A stretch of 64,000 nt of DNA from an uncultured Clostridia bacterium (GCA_934167445.1 CAKPKJ010000001.1:124001-188000), one strand, 5' to 3'. Positions 19,801 through 29,202 are shown, counted from the first letter of the stretch. The notes: generated from the letters alone by a model not told the origin. Translations and numbers: made by a program.

Positions 19801-22615
19801 AACAAAATACGGAATTGCTAAAGATGAAAATCTAAGTAATAGCACATATGTTGGATATTATGTAAATACAAGCTTCGCAAATACTGGATCATTAACAGCA
19901 AAATATATAACATATTATGCTTGGGATAAAGATGGAAGCCCAGTACTAGACGGAAATGGAAATCAGCTTATAAAAACCGCTAATTTTATAAATCAAGAAA
20001 AAGCACCATCTGCAACATTTGAACTAAAAGAAGGAACAATAGACTCAACAAAATCGGATAATACAACAGGTTTACATAGAGGAAATGCATATTACTTCTC
20101 ATATACAGTAACATATCAAGACACAGAAGGAAATGAATTGGTATGGCCAACCTGTAAAAGCGATGAGAAAAACAAGTATGATAATCAAAGCTTAAAAACA
20201 GAAATATTATATCCAAATAAACAAGAACCTAATTTTGTAATGTATCCTAAAACATCAAATGAAACAACAATAACATATGTATATTCATGTACAGATCCAG
20301 ATAAAGCACTATATTATCCAGCACACAGTACGACAGAATATGGATACTTAAGTTTATTAGTAAATGGAACAACTCAAAGCTCTAACATAGAAGTTAGAAC
20401 AGATGGAGAAACACATGAAACAATAATAGGAACATTATCAGCAAATACGGTATATCAAATTGGTTATACAAGAAATTTAAACAAAGCACAAACAACAGCA
20501 TATACTCTAAAAGAATTGATTAAGCAAAAATTTGAGGGAATTGTGGATTGCAAAAATATAAGTATTGAAAATATAGTTTACAATGATGCAAATAATCCTA
20601 ACAGCGTAATTGTTCAATTAACTGGAAATGATTTAAATAGAGTGGCTGCAGCGCAAGTTACATTAGATAATGGACAAGAGCAGTTGACTACTGAATTGCT
20701 AAAATTAGACACAGATAATGGAAACTATTTAAAAGTAGATTTATTACAGTTGCTAACAAGCGAAAACGTAGGTAGATTTACAGGAAGAGACATAACTTTA
20801 AAAGTAAAAGTATACTATGACAATGGCAGAATAGGATATTTAACAGAAGAAAGTCAATATGCAACATATGCAAATTCAGAAAATACGTATATGAGATTAG
20901 ATGGCACAAACTTTGTTGAAGATAACAATATAAATGGTAATATATATGAATACAAATTTTATACCAACAATGAAAATGCCCAATTAGGTTTGAAAGATTT
21001 AAAAAGCATAAACAACAATGAAAATGGAAAAACAGTAGATTTACAATATTCGGAAGAAGGATTTAAACAAAATAACAACATACTAGTTCAAAAGCAAATT
21101 ATGGCTAAAGACATAGATAACGGAACCGAACATAAAATAAACATTCATACAATTCGTCTAGGCTTAAAAATGAATAATATTACAACAACAATATCAACTG
21201 CTAATGTAAGTGCAACTATAATTAATCCAGTAAATGTTTCTGTTAATGGACTTACAATGGAAATATGGCATTCAAAAGATGCGAATGCAGCGCCAAACTG
21301 GAATTCAGCACAAACAAAAGAAATAGATCCAAACCAAATGTCAAATATCACATTAGATAATTTAGCACCAGCAGAATATTATTATATAAGATTTAAATAT
21401 TTAGATAATAATGCATATGTATATTTATATGATAAAGATTCTGGAGAAATAGGAAAAGTTTATTCATTTGAAACATTAGCAACAATTGGAATTGAAAATG
21501 TAAATGTAGAGTATGAGGCACGAAATTACAAAAATAAATATTTAAATATCTCGTATAATGTAAATAATGATAGATCAACAATGTATGCTAAGACTAAATA
21601 TACATTTTACAAGAAAGATGGAACAACAAAAATTAATCTTTCAGATGCGAATATACAAAAGGCAGATGAGCAAGCTGAATATAAAATTGTTGATGGAAGT
21701 TTAGTTGTATCTAATACAAAGGGAATGGACAATCAAAAATTTGATAGCGTAAAAGAACAAGTAAAAATAAGTCCAGACAGTAATCCATTTACAATGGGTG
21801 ATGACTATGTATTAAAAATAACACCAATAGTTATAATTAATGGAACTCAAGAATATGAAATTGATAGTGAAGTAGGAGAATTTAATGTAAAATCTCTTCA
21901 AAACCCATCTATTGGTTTGAAGATGGAAAGAAAACAATTAACAAATGATAGCAAAGTACTAAGAACAACAGTGTCAATAAAAGATCAAGATGCATTAATT
22001 AGTGGAACCGATTGGGGTGAATATACTTTGCGAATATATAAATACAAAGATAATGTAGATAAAGCGGTAGAAGTAAACACATATGACAAAAGTCAAGGTG
22101 GAAATAACATAACAGGAAAAAAATTAAATTTAAAAGAAAATGCAACAAATTATACAATATATGTACAATCTCAAGATACAGACTATACATATAACTATAT
22201 CGCTAAATTAGAGTTAAAATATGACAAAAATAATAATGGAAAAGATTTAGAAAATCATACAGAAAAATATACATTGAAAGCTATTTCTAATGATCAAGAT
22301 GTTGCAATTGGTAGTGCAACATTAGTGCCAAATGGAAATAAATGTGAAATACGTTTCTATGATAGTTACTATAACATCAAAAAAATTAATAGAATAGATT
22401 ATACAGTATATAATTTGAACAACAACTATAGTCAGACAGGAACATATAAACCAGAATGGACATCTACAAGTCAAGATCAAAATGTAATATACTTTAAAAC
22501 AGAATTGCCAGTAGATTTTACAGAAACATCAACATATACTATAAAACTAAACCTATATGTAGGAGACGTTTTGGTAGGACAAGTTGATACAACATTTATA
22601 AAAGAACAACAATAA
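16865..22615 (+). CDS. Large membrane-anchored surface protein (1916 aa) with FN3-like domains
   Basis: First gene of the F1-like ATPase operon; not a named family. A membrane helix (about residues 4-23) is followed by a membrane-proximal domain (about 30-235) similar to those of the 3433-, 522- and 256-aa proteins. Next come an Asn/Thr-rich linker (about 240-325) and a long series of beta-rich FN3-like units, recognised by recurring LAPDTSYTIT, LTADTDYTVRL and LSANTVYQIGY turns. No C-terminal helix, LPxTG motif or cell-wall binding repeat is present, so the protein hangs from its N-terminal anchor. The start has AAAGGGAG at 16850-16857. The cotranscribed rotary ATPase subunits suggest it is an external part of that machine. 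Confidence 0.82.
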   Translation: MKKYILFFMSIGIILGAALIYNVVHISEEKKMTFSEPGYILNGTTSRYYFGQNEKYTSSYNNQIIFHDTEGEKVTLGDDNFVHYNSGNIEALQDSVLLDLSKINDNPIVYYNVSANKEIKKISNRYSVRNLDSDLQFEQAIWKISANKYIVLGNKLTATLNNGVTKEADGYIELQYSDNEVVSIYNQDFNSQTISSNSYIDIGDGIKLNLGTKIVSQNDVNKMSLEDMVINSNDNVTLVDLNKQETENKDENNTENTTNAANETNTQANGTNTGNSNNNKNENGAGNNTTNAGNNSQTNTTVTTNTTTQSTTNGTQNTINIITPDIMYEYVDENENKVDETVAAKEPKFKLENLEVTAVGIQAELQIKDDDDTLSKNDNINIKITNNSTGKVVYTDTQPYGTFKIPINIETLAPDTSYTITASATYVVNEKNYTKDFLYKTFVTSTAGVELTKDSYTNNSLAFNINFADKLIDSADVALLDSNGNEIPNRKQTIKNNGAEENVTFDGLTADTDYTVRLTNISYNGIIQDGDNWNKDLKCKTLKTTASINKLNYAVNKRNGTFTLYINDVTDDNGAIQSYKYVMYKYTQIRDENGKTTLDYDTTNVVYQKDTTNKEITIPVNDDSSDSGVVKGQYYGFKVIATTYDNEKYVDIESPMCGVFTLNGSTFPSVKFERVDSDYPPTEIRGWLYIVDNDGTITVDQNNPLTITYYSDVDEGEVYVKRTGLTADERTTDTDGNEVIKIWVDLGEKGSNKKGLKAETSYTFAAYGTVNLKDENGDYKNAHIGSAIVTTGSYQPVSAKMTTSNIPTNSFTVDLSLQGDEVAKEGLSSVNLMLYEGSGDINTGEYKHWSRTITANNFTSCLSNVKGGKQVNSMQDLFFNNELVVTPSFIGGGKESSYTELNYQVVVTATVDGTTYTNKIPIQSAEDEDDNTGNTTYTDSKTAETYSAAYIIVKGKGTVVDVPDEYKKLQATAITNENATKYGIAKDENLSNSTYVGYYVNTSFANTGSLTAKYITYYAWDKDGSPVLDGNGNQLIKTANFINQEKAPSATFELKEGTIDSTKSDNTTGLHRGNAYYFSYTVTYQDTEGNELVWPTCKSDEKNKYDNQSLKTEILYPNKQEPNFVMYPKTSNETTITYVYSCTDPDKALYYPAHSTTEYGYLSLLVNGTTQSSNIEVRTDGETHETIIGTLSANTVYQIGYTRNLNKAQTTAYTLKELIKQKFEGIVDCKNISIENIVYNDANNPNSVIVQLTGNDLNRVAAAQVTLDNGQEQLTTELLKLDTDNGNYLKVDLLQLLTSENVGRFTGRDITLKVKVYYDNGRIGYLTEESQYATYANSENTYMRLDGTNFVEDNNINGNIYEYKFYTNNENAQLGLKDLKSINNNENGKTVDLQYSEEGFKQNNNILVQKQIMAKDIDNGTEHKINIHTIRLGLKMNNITTTISTANVSATIINPVNVSVNGLTMEIWHSKDANAAPNWNSAQTKEIDPNQMSNITLDNLAPAEYYYIRFKYLDNNAYVYLYDKDSGEIGKVYSFETLATIGIENVNVEYEARNYKNKYLNISYNVNNDRSTMYAKTKYTFYKKDGTTKINLSDANIQKADEQAEYKIVDGSLVVSNTKGMDNQKFDSVKEQVKISPDSNPFTMGDDYVLKITPIVIINGTQEYEIDSEVGEFNVKSLQNPSIGLKMERKQLTNDSKVLRTTVSIKDQDALISGTDWGEYTLRIYKYKDNVDKAVEVNTYDKSQGGNNITGKKLNLKENATNYTIYVQSQDTDYTYNYIAKLELKYDKNNNGKDLENHTEKYTLKAISNDQDVAIGSATLVPNGNKCEIRFYDSYYNIKKINRIDYTVYNLNNNYSQTGTYKPEWTSTSQDQNVIYFKTELPVDFTETSTYTIKLNLYVGDVLVGQVDTTFIKEQQ

Positions 22616-22645
22616 AAATAAGAAAAGGTAGGAGGTGATGCCCTT

Positions 22646-24214
22646 TTGAGAAATTTAACAGCAGGAAATAAAGCCAAATTTGCAATGTTTACATTTGTAA
22701 TAATCAGCATATTAGCCATATTATGCATAGCGGTAATGATAGTATTAAGAACTGACAAAGAAGAATATTCCGTGCCAAGCACAGCAAGTATATATGATAA
22801 AGATTATAATTATATAGAATTAGCTAACGAGTCAACAATAGCTAAAAAGTGGACAGGTAATTATTATTTAAAAGAAAATACTACAAAAAAAGAATATAAT
22901 TTAGGAAATTATGCTGTTTCATTTGATAAAAATAGAAAATCATTAGAATTATTTGGAAATTTTTATCAGGTTCAAAAAGGTGGAGCAATTAATAAACTAA
23001 CAGATCATAATACAATAAATAATTCAAATGAAAGTCAATTTTACAAGATAGATGATAGAAAATATTTAATAGTGGCAAAAAATATAATAAATGATACGGG
23101 GTCACTTTCTACACAAAATTATTTAATGGTAATAATAGATAAACTTGGAAATGCATTGTTATTAAATAATGAAATTAATGCAAAAACAATAAATGAAATG
23201 ATAATAAGTACAGATGAATTTAGTTTTGATGTAGCAAATGAGTCTTTAGTATATAATAACGAAAATATAGATTTGAAAAAGATTATAGGAAGTACAAATG
23301 AATATATAAAACAAGAAAAGGAAAATACAACAAACGAGCAAAACACAGCAACTACAGAAATTGCTAGAACAGAGGGACAAAGCGGAACAACAGCAACATC
23401 AAACACAAGAGAAAATGTTGCGATAAATCAAAAAAATCAAGGTTCTTCAACAACTGTTATACAGCAAAACACAAATAATAATGTAAATAATGAAAGCAAT
23501 GGAAATGGTGGAACACAAGACAATTCTTGGACAAATTCATTAAATGATTGGATACAAAAAGTAGCATCTGGTTTTCAAAGTATTTATAATGGAAACTCAG
23601 GAAAGAAAAATAATCAAGAATTAAACAAAAGTATTTCTTTAAATACATTATCTGCAGGAACAACATATATGGATATTAATTATAAAGTAACAGACCCAGA
23701 AGGCAAATATAATGTTGTATATGCGATTGTATCAGATGGAGCTAAATCATATAATATAGCATTAGATAAAAATGGAACAACATACAGAATAGAAGGCTTA
23801 ACACCAAGTACAAATTATTCAGTACAAATTGGATATAAAGTAATATATGCAGATTCTAGAGTAGATGAACAAGTCGAAGATACAATGATGATTAGAACAA
23901 AAACGCCAACAGAAAATTTATCTATAACTAGAGTATCTACAACTGAAGTATATTACAACTTGAACTTAGATAGTAATTTTGTATATGATTCAGGAGCAAA
24001 ATTAGTAATGTATTTAAATGACAATAAATATACAGAAACAGAGTTAACAAGTGAACAGCTAGAAAAAGCAGCTGCAATTGGTTATATTGGAGAATTTACA
24101 ATACCAAAAGAATATAAAATGAAAAATAGTACAATAAAAATTCAACTGGAAAACACAAAATTTAGTGGAATAGATGTAGCATCAAATTTAGCAGCAAAAA
24201 TAGTTAATTATTAA
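22646..24214 (+). CDS. Membrane-anchored extracellular protein (522 aa) of the F1-like ATPase cluster
   Basis: Starts at TTG, chosen because a perfect GGAGGTGATG site lies at 22631-22640. Residues 11-35 form a membrane helix. Residues about 40-220 resemble the membrane-proximal domains of the neighbouring surface proteins: in each case a KYLIV-like strand, then a strand near GNALLLNN, then a short acidic end. An Asn/Thr/Gln-rich linker (about 225-325) leads to two FN3-like beta domains (LTPSTNYSVQIGY is the clearest turn). It is a short version of the 1916-aa protein upstream, and ends 16 bp before the c-like subunit gene. The function is unknown. Confidence 0.8.
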   Translation: MRNLTAGNKAKFAMFTFVIISILAILCIAVMIVLRTDKEEYSVPSTASIYDKDYNYIELANESTIAKKWTGNYYLKENTTKKEYNLGNYAVSFDKNRKSLELFGNFYQVQKGGAINKLTDHNTINNSNESQFYKIDDRKYLIVAKNIINDTGSLSTQNYLMVIIDKLGNALLLNNEINAKTINEMIISTDEFSFDVANESLVYNNENIDLKKIIGSTNEYIKQEKENTTNEQNTATTEIARTEGQSGTTATSNTRENVAINQKNQGSSTTVIQQNTNNNVNNESNGNGGTQDNSWTNSLNDWIQKVASGFQSIYNGNSGKKNNQELNKSISLNTLSAGTTYMDINYKVTDPEGKYNVVYAIVSDGAKSYNIALDKNGTTYRIEGLTPSTNYSVQIGYKVIYADSRVDEQVEDTMMIRTKTPTENLSITRVSTTEVYYNLNLDSNFVYDSGAKLVMYLNDNKYTETELTSEQLEKAAAIGYIGEFTIPKEYKMKNSTIKIQLENTKFSGIDVASNLAAKIVNY

Positions 24215-24230
24215 GAAAGGGGAATAAAAA

Positions 24231-24482
24231 ATGAACAATGGAGATATACTTGTAGCATCATTATATTGTATAGGAATAATGTTAGGAATGGCATTTTTAG
24301 GAATGGGAATAGGAATGGGAATATTAGGCTCTAAGGTAGCAGAGGCAGTAGGAAGAAATCCAGAAACCAAAAGCGATATAGTACACAGTGTAATGACAAT
24401 TCTAATAGTATTAGCAATATTTTTATTAATATTATTTGCATTTACATTTTTACTATTATTCTATAATCCATTAATAGCATAA
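24231..24482 (+). CDS. F-type ATPase c-subunit-like proteolipid lacking the ion-binding carboxylate
   Basis: An 83-aa two-helix hairpin. Helix 1 has the packed glycine pattern GMGIGMGILG, and the cytoplasmic loop has GRNPE, the counterpart of the conserved RQP loop that contacts gamma and epsilon. Counting from the loop proline (P44) as in E. coli c, the essential Asp/Glu position falls on A62, within IVLAIFL. No acidic residue occurs anywhere between I50 and F77. The ring may therefore still form and turn but cannot carry H+ or Na+. It is the first ATPase gene of the operon, directly followed by b-delta, in the order of a normal atp operon except that the a-subunit gene is missing. Confidence 0.85.
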   Translation: MNNGDILVASLYCIGIMLGMAFLGMGIGMGILGSKVAEAVGRNPETKSDIVHSVMTILIVLAIFLLILFAFTFLLLFYNPLIA

Positions 24483-24508
24483 AAGTGTAAAGAGAAAGGA
24501 AACGCATT

Positions 24509-25345
24509 ATGACCAGTTTAGTAATTGCAGCAGTAATATTAATTGTAATAATGCTTGCATTTATATTCATCCTTTTTAGAAATATAATAAGAAGGATGGA
24601 TGACAATGCAAAAAAATACTTTGTTAATAAAATGCAAGGGTATGATTATATTTTAGAAGAAAAGCAAGATAAATTAGAGAAGATTAAAGCAGAAATAACT
24701 CAATTAGAAGAATCAAACAAAAATATCTTAAAAAGTACTGATGACGACGAAGAATTTAACGAAGAAATACATAAGAATGAAAAACATCAAAAAAAATATG
24801 AAAAAGATGAAGATATACTTTTACGAAGAGAAACAAATGAACAAATTAATTATAATCTAAATGTACCTGATTACAGAGAAACACAGTTTTTTAATAATTA
24901 TAAAGAAGTAAGACAAGCATTTACAATTAATAATGAAAAAATTATAAAAGATTTCATAGCTAAACATAAAAATTTAAAAGAAGAAAAAGAGTACAAAGCA
25001 CTGAAAAAATTAAGAGGAAAATTTGACCAAGATACAATTTATGGCTGTTTAACACTTGACAAAAAAGAACAAAAAGAATTGCTAGAGGAAGCGCTAACTG
25101 CTACAGAAAAGAAGTTAGTTAAACTTAAAGAACTTTCAGAATACCCTAATTTTAGTGTAGAAACTTTAGTAAAATATATAGACGACAGAACAGAAGAAAT
25201 AGACCCAACTGTATATATATATACAAATGTATTAGACAAAAAGTATGAAGATATAGATAAAAATATAGTAAACAAGCAATATAATAATATGTCTGAAGGT
25301 ATAATTATTAAATATAGAAATAAAATTTATGATTATAGTATATAA
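24509..25345 (+). CDS. b-delta-like fusion stator subunit of F1-like ATPase
   Basis: A 278-aa protein. Residues 3-22 form a membrane helix, followed by basic residues and a long charged helical region (about 45-110) typical of b. The C-terminal end, SEGIIIKYRNKIYDYSI, closely follows the end of delta subunits (GGI-VK-GDK-ID-S pattern), so I read it as b and delta fused in one chain. Fused b-delta is known from mycobacteria. It would link a membrane anchor to the alpha/beta head as a peripheral stalk. It lies between the c-like and alpha genes, where atpF and atpH usually sit. The delta assignment rests on a short match. Confidence 0.7.
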   Translation: MTSLVIAAVILIVIMLAFIFILFRNIIRRMDDNAKKYFVNKMQGYDYILEEKQDKLEKIKAEITQLEESNKNILKSTDDDEEFNEEIHKNEKHQKKYEKDEDILLRRETNEQINYNLNVPDYRETQFFNNYKEVRQAFTINNEKIIKDFIAKHKNLKEEKEYKALKKLRGKFDQDTIYGCLTLDKKEQKELLEEALTATEKKLVKLKELSEYPNFSVETLVKYIDDRTEEIDPTVYIYTNVLDKKYEDIDKNIVNKQYNNMSEGIIIKYRNKIYDYSI

Positions 25346-25364
25346 GTAAGGAAGGAAAAATACA

Positions 25365-26696
25365 ATGGATACACATATAACAAACCTTGTAAATGAAAAA
25401 GTTTCAAAAATAAAAACTAAAAATAATATTTTTGATTCCGGAAAGGTTATAAAGATAAAAGATTACATAGTAGAAGTATCAGGACTAGAAAATGTAATGT
25501 ACTTTGAAAAAGTTATGATTATGGGAAAAGGAATGGGATATGTAAATGCAATATATGAAAATTCTGTAATTATAGCTATAGTAAAAGAAGATAAGAAAAT
25601 AGAAATTGGAGATATAGTTAATTCTACTGGAGAAATATTTAAAGCTGTTTTTTCAGAGGATGCTATGGGCAGAATGGTAGATATATTTGGAGTAGACCAA
25701 CTGTCTGGAAAACCATTTGAAAAATTTAGTTATATAGACATAGAAAAGCCAAATGTACCAATTATGGATAGAACCTCTGTATGTAGACCATTACAAACCG
25801 GAATTGCAGGAATAGACCTAATATATCCAATAGGAAAAGGACAAAGACAGTTAATTATAGGAGACAAAAAAACTGGAAAAACACAAATTGCGTTAGACAC
25901 AATAGTAAATCAAGGTCGTGTTAAACAAGAAAATGGACAAGTAATATGTATTTATGTAGCAGTTGGAAAAACTAAAAAAGAAATAAAAACTATTTATAAT
26001 GAATTATTAAAGCGTAATGCTCTTTCCTATACTATAATGGTAGTTGCAACAAATGATAACAAAACACCTGTAATTAGTCTTATTCCATATGTAGGTATGT
26101 CAATTGCAGAAGAATATATGAAAAAGAAAAAAGATGTATTAGTTGTAATAGATGACCTAAAAAAACACGCAGAAGTATACAGAGAAATAAGTTTAGTATC
26201 TAATAAAACTCCTGGTAGAGAAGCATATCCGGCAGATATATTTTACACACATTCAAGATTATTAGAAAAAGGGTGTCAACATAAAAATGGTGGTTCAATA
26301 ACAGTGCTTCCAATTGTTGAAACAAAAGGCGGAGATATTACAGATTATATATCTACTAATATTATATCAATAACAGATGGGCAAATAGTTTTATCTAATA
26401 AAGCATTTTTAAAAGGGCAAAAACCTGCTATTGATTATGGAATTTCAGTATCAAGACTAGGTGGGGCAGTGCAAACGCCTAGAATAAAGAAAATAGGTGC
26501 AGCTGTAAGGTTGAAACTTTTAAATTACTTAGAAACTAAAGATGTATATGAATTAGCAAATACAGATGAATTAAGTGAAGATTTAAAAGAAAAATTAAAA
26601 GAAGGTAAAAAAATAGAAATGCTACTTAGACAAGAAAAGTTCGAACCATTTACAAGTGAAGAAATCTTGGATAGATTTGAAGATTTTGGAGAATAA
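25365..26696 (+). CDS. F1-like ATPase alpha subunit
   Basis: A 443-aa homologue of AtpA, shorter than the usual 500 or so residues. The non-catalytic nucleotide site is intact: Walker A GDKKTGKT (166-173), a PGREAYPADIFYTHSRLLE-type segment, and SVSRLGG with the arginine finger at R364 that completes the catalytic site of beta. The early chain and the C-terminal helical domain are shortened relative to true AtpA. It lies 19 bp after b-delta. I give no atpA symbol, because the accompanying c subunit cannot move ions and the complex is unlikely to be an ATP synthase. Confidence 0.9.
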   Translation: MDTHITNLVNEKVSKIKTKNNIFDSGKVIKIKDYIVEVSGLENVMYFEKVMIMGKGMGYVNAIYENSVIIAIVKEDKKIEIGDIVNSTGEIFKAVFSEDAMGRMVDIFGVDQLSGKPFEKFSYIDIEKPNVPIMDRTSVCRPLQTGIAGIDLIYPIGKGQRQLIIGDKKTGKTQIALDTIVNQGRVKQENGQVICIYVAVGKTKKEIKTIYNELLKRNALSYTIMVVATNDNKTPVISLIPYVGMSIAEEYMKKKKDVLVVIDDLKKHAEVYREISLVSNKTPGREAYPADIFYTHSRLLEKGCQHKNGGSITVLPIVETKGGDITDYISTNIISITDGQIVLSNKAFLKGQKPAIDYGISVSRLGGAVQTPRIKKIGAAVRLKLLNYLETKDVYELANTDELSEDLKEKLKEGKKIEMLLRQEKFEPFTSEEILDRFEDFGE

Positions 26697-26721
26697 TTTA
26701 CTATAAAATAAGAGGTGTAAA

Positions 26722-27507
26722 ATGAGAATAAAAAGTGTTGTTAAAGTAATGAATTTTTATTCCCTTCTAAGAGTTGATTCATCAAAAAGAAAGGCAGAAA
26801 AATATACAGGATATGAAAAAGCAGTTAGAGAATTTATTGACAATATATTAAATAATAAAAATTTAATACTTGATAAAAAAATGATAAAAATGAATGACAA
26901 AGGAACAGACCTAAATATATACATAGCTAATGATTTAGGATTTTGTGGAAGTTTTAATTCAAATATACATGAAGTATTAAGACAAGACAAAGTAAATGAC
27001 AAAATAATAATAGGAAAAAAGATAATTCAAGAAGATGCATATGAAAATGTAATAGCATCAATGTCAAAAGATGAATATTTTGAGCAGACATTACAAATGA
27101 ATGAAATAATGTTCAATAGTATTAGAGATAAAAAATATAAATCAATAAATCTTATATATAACCATTATTATAATGTTAGTAGAATAGAACGTGTAAAACG
27201 ACAGATTTTACCACTTGAAAAAACTGATAACAAAAATGAAAAATATAATGATGACTTTGCAGTAGAGGGAAATATAAATAGTATATTATTAAATATAATT
27301 ACTCTATATTTAGGATATGAGGTAAAAGTGGCAGTAGAAAATAGTTATGCGTCAGAAAATATAATGAGACAAATGATAACTAAAGAATCACTAAAAAAAA
27401 TAGATGAAATTGAAGAAGAAAAACAAAGAGTAGAAAGAAAACAAAAACAAATGAAAAGTCTAAAAAAACAGCTAGATAATATCAATAAAATAAATTTAAA
27501 TAGTTAA
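26722..27507 (+). CDS. F1-like ATPase gamma subunit
   Basis: A 261-aa central-shaft homologue. The family signature DLGFCGSFNSNIH matches DRGLCGGFN in AtpG. The C-terminal helix keeps SENIMRQM, matching the ENA-x-RM-AM segment that sits inside the alpha/beta head. The two long terminal helices required for rotary coupling are therefore present, while the middle is divergent. A gamma shaft implies that ATP hydrolysis by beta still drives rotation of something bound to its foot, presumably the c-like ring. The start has an AGAGGTG site at 26710-26716. Confidence 0.85.
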   Translation: MRIKSVVKVMNFYSLLRVDSSKRKAEKYTGYEKAVREFIDNILNNKNLILDKKMIKMNDKGTDLNIYIANDLGFCGSFNSNIHEVLRQDKVNDKIIIGKKIIQEDAYENVIASMSKDEYFEQTLQMNEIMFNSIRDKKYKSINLIYNHYYNVSRIERVKRQILPLEKTDNKNEKYNDDFAVEGNINSILLNIITLYLGYEVKVAVENSYASENIMRQMITKESLKKIDEIEEEKQRVERKQKQMKSLKKQLDNINKINLNS

Positions 27508-27538
27508 ATTTATTTTAGAGAAGAGAGGAAAGAAACAT

Positions 27539-28909
27539 ATGAAAGAAGAAACTAGTGTTGGAAAAATTATTAGTGTATCTGACTTAAATGTAAAAGTATT
27601 ACTTAGTAGTAATGATGTAGAAATTAAAGATATTTTATATTATGAAGATGAAGAAAAATACACACATAGGTTTGAAGTTGTAGAAATGGATTACAATATG
27701 GCTTTAGCAATACCTTTTGAAAGTGTTAACGGTGTAAAAAAAGGAATAGATTTATACCGTAAAGAAGGAGGATTGCAGATAGAATATTCTGATAAAATAT
27801 TGGGAAAAATGTTTAGCTCATATGGAGATCCAATAGATGGAAGCAAAATAAAAGTTCACAAAACTAGAAATGTATATGACAAAAAATTATCAATAAAAGA
27901 AATTGATATAAATGGAGAAGTTCTTTGGACTGGAATAAAAGTTATAGATTTTTTTGCACCATTACAAAAAGGATATAAAATGGGATTAATAGGTGGTGCT
28001 GGTGTAGGAAAAACAGTGCTAATAAAAGAACTTATAAATAATATATACAAAAAATTCAATTCAAATGCCGTTTTTGTAGGAGTTGGAGAACGTTCTCGTG
28101 AAGGACAAGAATTATATCAAGAAATGAAAGAATCTAATTTATTAGATAAAATGTCAATGGTATTTGGTCAAATGGGAGATAGCTCTTGTTCTCGTTCTAA
28201 AGCAGTATATAGTGGATTGACTTTAGCGGAATATTTAAGAGATGAGAAAAATCAAGATGTATTATTATTTATAGATAATATATATAGATTTATACAAGCA
28301 CAATCAGAAATTTCAACAGAATTAAAAAGAATTCCAATAGAAAATGGATATCCAACCACAATGGTTTCTGACATAAACGAAATAGAAGAAAGAATAAACT
28401 CAACAGATCAGGGGTCAATTACATCGTTCCAAGCAATATATATACCAGCAGATGATATAAATGATGATGCTGTTCAATCAATAATGACACACCTAGATGG
28501 TCAAATTGTGTTAGACAGAAAAATTGCAGAAAAAGGTTTGTATCCAGCAATAAATGTATTTAGGTCAACAAGTAAAGCAATTGACCCATATAAAGTAGGC
28601 CCTAAACATTATAAATTAGTAAAACAAACATTAGCATATTTAACAAGGTATGAAGAACTAGAAGAAATTATTGCAGTATTAGGTATTGACGAACTATCAG
28701 ATGAAGATAAAATGATATTTTACCGTTCAAGAAAATTAAGAAATTATTTTACACAACCATTATTTGTTTCAGAAAACTATACTGGAAAACCAGGAAAAAT
28801 GGTAAATATAAAAGATACATTAAATGATGTTCAAGATATATTGGATGGAAAATATGATGATGTTGATGAAAGTAGTTTATTATATAGGGGTAGTTTGAAT
28901 GAAGGATAA
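27539..28909 (+). CDS. F1-like ATPase beta subunit (catalytic)
   Basis: A 456-aa AtpD homologue with a complete catalytic site: Walker A GGAGVGKT (152-159), GVGERSREG with the catalytic Glu at 184, LLFIDNIYRF (Walker B) and DELSDED (384-390), the lever that contacts gamma. It should hydrolyse ATP at the membrane-facing F1 head. It overlaps the epsilon-like gene by 11 bp, suggesting translational coupling. The intact active site together with a disabled c subunit is the key feature of this cluster. The start ATG has AGAGAGG upstream at 27518-27524. Confidence 0.92.
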   Translation: MKEETSVGKIISVSDLNVKVLLSSNDVEIKDILYYEDEEKYTHRFEVVEMDYNMALAIPFESVNGVKKGIDLYRKEGGLQIEYSDKILGKMFSSYGDPIDGSKIKVHKTRNVYDKKLSIKEIDINGEVLWTGIKVIDFFAPLQKGYKMGLIGGAGVGKTVLIKELINNIYKKFNSNAVFVGVGERSREGQELYQEMKESNLLDKMSMVFGQMGDSSCSRSKAVYSGLTLAEYLRDEKNQDVLLFIDNIYRFIQAQSEISTELKRIPIENGYPTTMVSDINEIEERINSTDQGSITSFQAIYIPADDINDDAVQSIMTHLDGQIVLDRKIAEKGLYPAINVFRSTSKAIDPYKVGPKHYKLVKQTLAYLTRYEELEEIIAVLGIDELSDEDKMIFYRSRKLRNYFTQPLFVSENYTGKPGKMVNIKDTLNDVQDILDGKYDDVDESSLLYRGSLNEG

Positions 28910-29192
28910 TAACGAAATCGAAGAAGAAATTAGAGAATCTGAAGAAATGGAAAATATCACAGTACAATTACTTAATATTGGCGGAGATGTAAAACAATAT
29001 GATGATGTGAAATTTATTAAAATTAAAAGTTTAAAATATAACTTGATTATAATGAGAGATTATTTGCCAATTATAGGAGAAGTACAAGGTTCAATACAAA
29101 TAGGAAGAGAAAAAGAAGATATAAATATGGAAAAAGTACAAGGATATTTTATGCATAAACATAACAAATTTAATTTGTTTTATGCAGATTAG
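28899..29192 (+). CDS. F1-like ATPase epsilon-subunit-like protein, beta-sandwich domain only
   Basis: A 97-aa protein overlapping the end of beta, exactly where atpC lies in normal operons. A charged N-terminal extension (residues 1-18) is followed by about 75 residues of beta strands. NLIIMRDYLPIIGEV aligns with the GVLPGHAPLLT region of epsilon. The C-terminal two-helix inhibitory domain of AtpC is missing, so auto-inhibition of ATP hydrolysis by epsilon should not operate. Sequence identity is low; position and strand pattern carry the assignment. Confidence 0.65.
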   Translation: MKDNNEIEEEIRESEEMENITVQLLNIGGDVKQYDDVKFIKIKSLKYNLIIMRDYLPIIGEVQGSIQIGREKEDINMEKVQGYFMHKHNKFNLFYAD

Positions 29193-29202
29193 GTGGGATA
29201 AG

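Noticed and set aside
24231..29192. Annotating the cluster simply as F1Fo ATP synthase (atpEFHAGDC)
   Set aside because: No a subunit is encoded, the c subunit lacks the carboxylate, epsilon lacks its helical domain, and b and delta appear fused. Order and homology are real, but ATP synthesis is not supported.
24231..29192. Na+-translocating N-ATPase (atpDCQRBEFAG type)
   Set aside because: The gene order is different (c first, beta late), AtpQ and AtpR are absent, and c has no ion ligands.
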